Shown here: in pieces, positions 62,101 through 64,000 of the stretch
How the letters are laid out: each line of letters opens with the position of its first letter
How positions within the stretch are numbered: position 1 is the first letter of the stretch
From: DAIOEK01 sp964648485
Lineage (GTDB): Bacteria > Chloroflexota > Anaerolineae > Anaerolineales > Anaerolineaceae
Assembly (NCBI GenBank): GCA_964648485.1
Contig: CAZYOF010000009.1
Span: forward strand, 62,001-126,000
Length of the DNA stretch: 64,000 nt
Direction: 5' to 3'
Notes under the pieces: generated by a model
Database searches by the model: none
Seen by the model: the letters and a program-made list of their open reading frames with translations, nothing else
What the model was told of the DNA's origin: nothing
Made by a program: the position numbers and the translations under genes

Positions 62101-64000
62101 CAACCCGCTGTCACTGCCTTCATTTACGGGTGAGAAATGGAACCCAGATGGGAGAACAAATTCAACATAGTAGTCACCGGGTACCAGATTTTCAAACAGG
62201 TAGATACCCTGTTCTGATCCATCGGGGGCAGTTAAGGATGTGTCCACCAATCCAAAACCAACCCGGTAGAGATTTACGGTAACCCCATTGACGCCCAATT
62301 CGCCGGAATCCTGAATGCCGTTCGCATTCAAATCCAGCCAAACACGGTTACCGAGAGCAGTCGTCTGGTATAAGCCCATGTCCCAGGTGAGGTCATCCTC
62401 TCCGGGGTCAAGCAGTGTAAGATTTGTTCTGCCGTTGGTGCGGTTGGCGTCACTATCCAGCGCATCATCCGCGCCCTGGTCAAGCAGGGTCACATAATAG
62501 CCGGATGGAGGGGTAAAGACGAGATAGTAATAATCGGGGATCAGATCTGAGAAGGCATAAATACCATCATCGCTGCCAACAGTTCCCGTAGTAGTTGTGC
62601 CAACCAAATTATTGGCGCTGTCATACAGATCAACGGTAACTCCATTCAGTCCTGCCTCGCCGGCATCTTGAATGCCATTCCCATTTTCATCCACCCAGAC
62701 CCGATTACCGATGCTGGAAAGCAGCTGGTAGATACCCGCATCCCACGAAGTGTCATTCTCGTTCGGGATCAGTGTCGTTAAGACGGTGGTTCCATTTACC
62801 GGATTGACATCGCTGTCTAATGTATCATCGGAACCCTGATTTTGAGAAACAAAGGCAAAACCATAGGGTTCCGTAAAGTCGAGATAGTATTCACCCGGCT
62901 CCAGATTCGTGAAACTGTATAACCCGCCACCAGACGTCGTAGTCGTTCCGATCAATGTTCCTGTGGAATTATACAGATCGACAGTTACGCCGTTCACGCC
63001 AGATTCACCTGCGTCTTGAATGCCGTTTTGATTCAGATCATTCCAAACCCGATCGCCCAGTGAAGCCAGTTGATAATACCCTGCATCCCAGGTTACATCA
63101 TTTTCGCCTGAAGACAGGGTGGTTACAACGGTTTGCCCGGTGGCGGGGTTGATATCACTATCAGCGGCATCATCGCCACCCTGATCCTGGGAAGTAACTG
63201 CGAAACCTCCCGGCGTATAAAATACCAGGTAATAATCTCCGGGTTCCAAATTGGAGAAGTTATACGAGCCATCCACACCTCCAATCGTGGTAGTGGATGT
63301 GGATGCCACCAAGGAACCCGCCCCGGTGTACAACTCGACAACAACATTATTGATACCAGCTTCACCCACATCCTGGATTCCGTTCTGGTTGAAGTCATTC
63401 CAGACACGGTCACCGATAGAAGCCAGCTGGTAGATGCCTGCATCCCAGGTTGGATCGTTTTCATTAAAGTCCAGGGTCGTCTGGATGGTTTGACCGGTGG
63501 AGCGATCTGCATCACTATCCAGGGTATCATCGCCTCCCTGGTTCAAAGGGCTGAACGCATAACCGGCAGGCAGGGTGAATTGAACAAAATAGGTGCCCGG
63601 AACCAGATTGGTGAAGGAATACAGCCCTGTACCGCCTGTAGTCGTTACACCAACCGGATCTGCATCATCTGCAGTCAGATAAATACCATCCGGACCGTAA
63701 TCAGGGCGGAAGAGAGATACAGTTACGCCCGCCACGCCTGATTCACCGGCATCTTGTATGCCATTTAGATCTGTGTCATACCAGACCAAATCGCCAATGG
63801 AAGCGGGAGGTTGGTACATCCCCGCATCCCAGCTGATATCATTTTCCCCTGCGATTAAAGTGGTTGTTGCTGTCTGACCAGTGGTGATATTTGCATCACT
63901 ATCCACATTATCATCGCCACCCTGATTTTGCGGGCTGAAGGAATAAGACGACCCGGGGAGGGTGAAGATTACATAATAATCTCCTGGCAGCAAGTCGGTA
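59107..64000 (-). CDS. Giant surface protein: SdrD B-like repeats, LPETG motif and C-terminal sortase (partial)
   Basis: At least 1630 residues; the N-terminus is beyond the window. It has one partial and nine full SdrD B-like repeats of about 115 residues (each starting like SIGDRVWNDFNQNGIQDVGE), down to about 60600. A DUF11-like domain follows (GRIGVAKRVVGSP), then another beta region, then KLPETGFAPG (LPETG codons 59602-59616). The last 130 residues are a sortase: His in TGHVYL, Cys in TLVTCQGYD (about 59187), Arg in LWRYYVRAVQI. There is no C-terminal membrane segment. Substrate motif and enzyme are in one chain. Confidence 0.93.
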   Translation of the reverse strand, partial: TDLLPGDYYVIFTLPGSSYSFSPQNQGGDDNVDSDANITTGQTATTTLIAGENDISWDAGMYQPPASIGDLVWYDTDLNGIQDAGESGVAGVTVSLFRPDYGPDGIYLTADDADPVGVTTTGGTGLYSFTNLVPGTYFVQFTLPAGYAFSPLNQGGDDTLDSDADRSTGQTIQTTLDFNENDPTWDAGIYQLASIGDRVWNDFNQNGIQDVGEAGINNVVVELYTGAGSLVASTSTTTIGGVDGSYNFSNLEPGDYYLVFYTPGGFAVTSQDQGGDDAADSDINPATGQTVVTTLSSGENDVTWDAGYYQLASLGDRVWNDLNQNGIQDAGESGVNGVTVDLYNSTGTLIGTTTTSGGGLYSFTNLEPGEYYLDFTEPYGFAFVSQNQGSDDTLDSDVNPVNGTTVLTTLIPNENDTSWDAGIYQLLSSIGNRVWVDENGNGIQDAGEAGLNGVTVDLYDSANNLVGTTTTGTVGSDDGIYAFSDLIPDYYYLVFTPPSGYYVTLLDQGADDALDSDANRTNGRTNLTLLDPGEDDLTWDMGLYQTTALGNRVWLDLNANGIQDSGELGVNGVTVNLYRVGFGLVDTSLTAPDGSEQGIYLFENLVPGDYYVEFVLPSGFHFSPVNEGSDSGLDSDADTTSGQTTTTTLVSGETDLTWDAGIYQYAAMGDHVWLDTNGNGIQNAGESGMAGVTVDLYSATGISLATTTTDANGDYLFSDLVPGEYYVTFTPPSGYAITLQNQGSDDALDSDADRTSGETATTELVSNETDLTWDAGLYLPASIGDFVWLDENGNGVQDSGELGIESVSVSLYTSTGSLVDTTTTASDGSYLFADLIPGDYYLTFTPPDGYAITLQNQGGDDTLDSDIDRTTGQTAITSLTSDEVDLTWDAGMYIPASLGDFVWVDLNANGVQNSGEIGLADVTVNLYESGGSLVDSTTTASNGSYTFTNLIPGTYYLEFVPPTGYAFSPLDAGADDSADSDANILTGQTGNTTLVSGENDGSWDAGLYQLTTLGNKVWNDLNTNGIQDIGEPGVNDVTVRLYDSTNTLIATTTTANVLGEDGIYAFVDLVPGEYHVEFVLPGGYVFTLANQGSDDTLDSDPNRFTGVAPSTTLISNEIDLTWDAGIYQQIGRIGVAKRVVGSPVEVSSGTWDITYEILVRNYSNVPLTSVQVTDDFSATFATGATFIIQSVTSSDFTVNSAYTGSAGNLNLLEGTDTLDVNESGTITVVVRVVPQNFGPFNNSANGSGQPIIGQPVTDPSQNGNNPDPDSNGDPTDNNDPTPVDFGPNLFDPPFGIKILDASSLPILQWTMDWINDTNIVAINASVSDEIPVGTSYYDNLIPNDYPLPPGDQPFGTTTNGVSCTDDSGVTITQYCYYEGPTGLYPRGRIVWQGVLGPDLGIRDPQVAVNDIRIVFSVTRLDGVRRVRNTAFINADRNGDGDTDDPNEIRVFSASESWNAPKLPETGFAPGVSSILPEQPVEKAYTQTGGMSIQIPALSKTMPVVGVPITNGQWDLTWLNNQAGYLAGTAFPTQAGNSVITGHVYLPDGNPGPFSDLSKLKYGDQIIITAYGQKYIYEVREVNRILPDSQEAFTHSDYPVLTLVTCQGYDETSGLYLWRYYVRAVQIKIEN
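60610..64000 (-). repeat. Tandem SdrD B-like coding repeats (about 345 bp each)
   Basis: Nine full repeats and part of a tenth. Each encodes a Gly-Asp-x-Val-Trp start, a calcium-binding-like D-x-N-x-N-G-x-Q-D-x-G-E motif and an ending like TLVSGENDxTWDAGxYQ. DNA identity among the units is only moderate, so they are old duplications. Confidence 0.9.

Noticed and set aside
60610..64000. Regularly spaced repeats as a CRISPR array
   Set aside because: The period is about 345 bp, fully coding and diverged; these are protein-domain repeats. No CRISPR array was seen anywhere in the window.

Overview
The window looks like chromosomal DNA of a Chloroflexota bacterium, most likely of the Anaerolineae. 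This is inferred from lipoproteins with Thr/Pro-rich linkers and an NBR1-type Ig domain, a giant surface protein with SdrD-type repeats fused to a sortase, a mevalonate operon with an archaeal-style HMG-CoA synthase/thiolase/OB-fold trio, and a xylan-degradation locus. No 16S gene or other taxonomic marker is present.

Positions 1-10.2 kb hold a xylan/xylose locus. A minus-strand run of lacI regulator, sugar-binding lipoprotein, two permeases, xylose isomerase, GH3 glycosidase and xylulokinase (cut by the window edge) lies divergent to a GH10 xylanase, with a tandem operator between lacI and GH10. The chain imports xylo-oligosaccharides, cleaves them to xylose and feeds xylulose 5-phosphate.

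Positions 10.3-31.3 kb are a mixed chromosomal region: SDR, aldo/keto reductase, lipoproteins, methyltransferases, a CAAX-type protease, a PadR-controlled FtsX-type ABC exporter, VOC/YCII/DUF1801 proteins, a diguanylate cyclase and an esterase. It also holds decayed genes: a methyltransferase that lost its SAM-binding core, a composite scar of two neighbouring genes, and a TolB-like/sugar-binding lipoprotein split by one in-frame stop.

Positions 31.3-54.1 kb are accessory DNA. A 46-bp direct repeat (34329-34374 and 54087-54132, one mismatch) brackets about 19.8 kb inserted into the 3' end of the DUF35-type gene that closes the mevalonate operon. The insert carries a large serine recombinase, an excisionase-like protein, a membrane-tethered HTH protein, a primase/helicase preceded by four tandem 10-mers, a tyrosine recombinase, two candidate structured RNAs, and an operon not matching any system I recognise: an HTH regulator, an HsdM-N/DUF1998 chimera, a DrmA/MrfA-like helicase, a NERD-SF1 helicase, an RNase H protein with duplicated flanks, and a TPR/cold-shock-like protein. 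This is the best candidate here for an undescribed defence or nucleic-acid-processing system. Left of it are three detached DUF35 C-terminal tails, each with its own terminator, suggesting repeated integration or gene loss at this kind of site.

Positions 54.1-64 kb return to core genes: the mevalonate operon (HMG-CoA reductase, HMG-CoA synthase, a thiolase homologue lacking its nucleophilic cysteine, DUF35 protein), an NBR1-Ig lipoprotein, tRNA-Gly(TCC), and the SdrD-repeat/LPETG/sortase fusion, whose N-terminus lies beyond the window.
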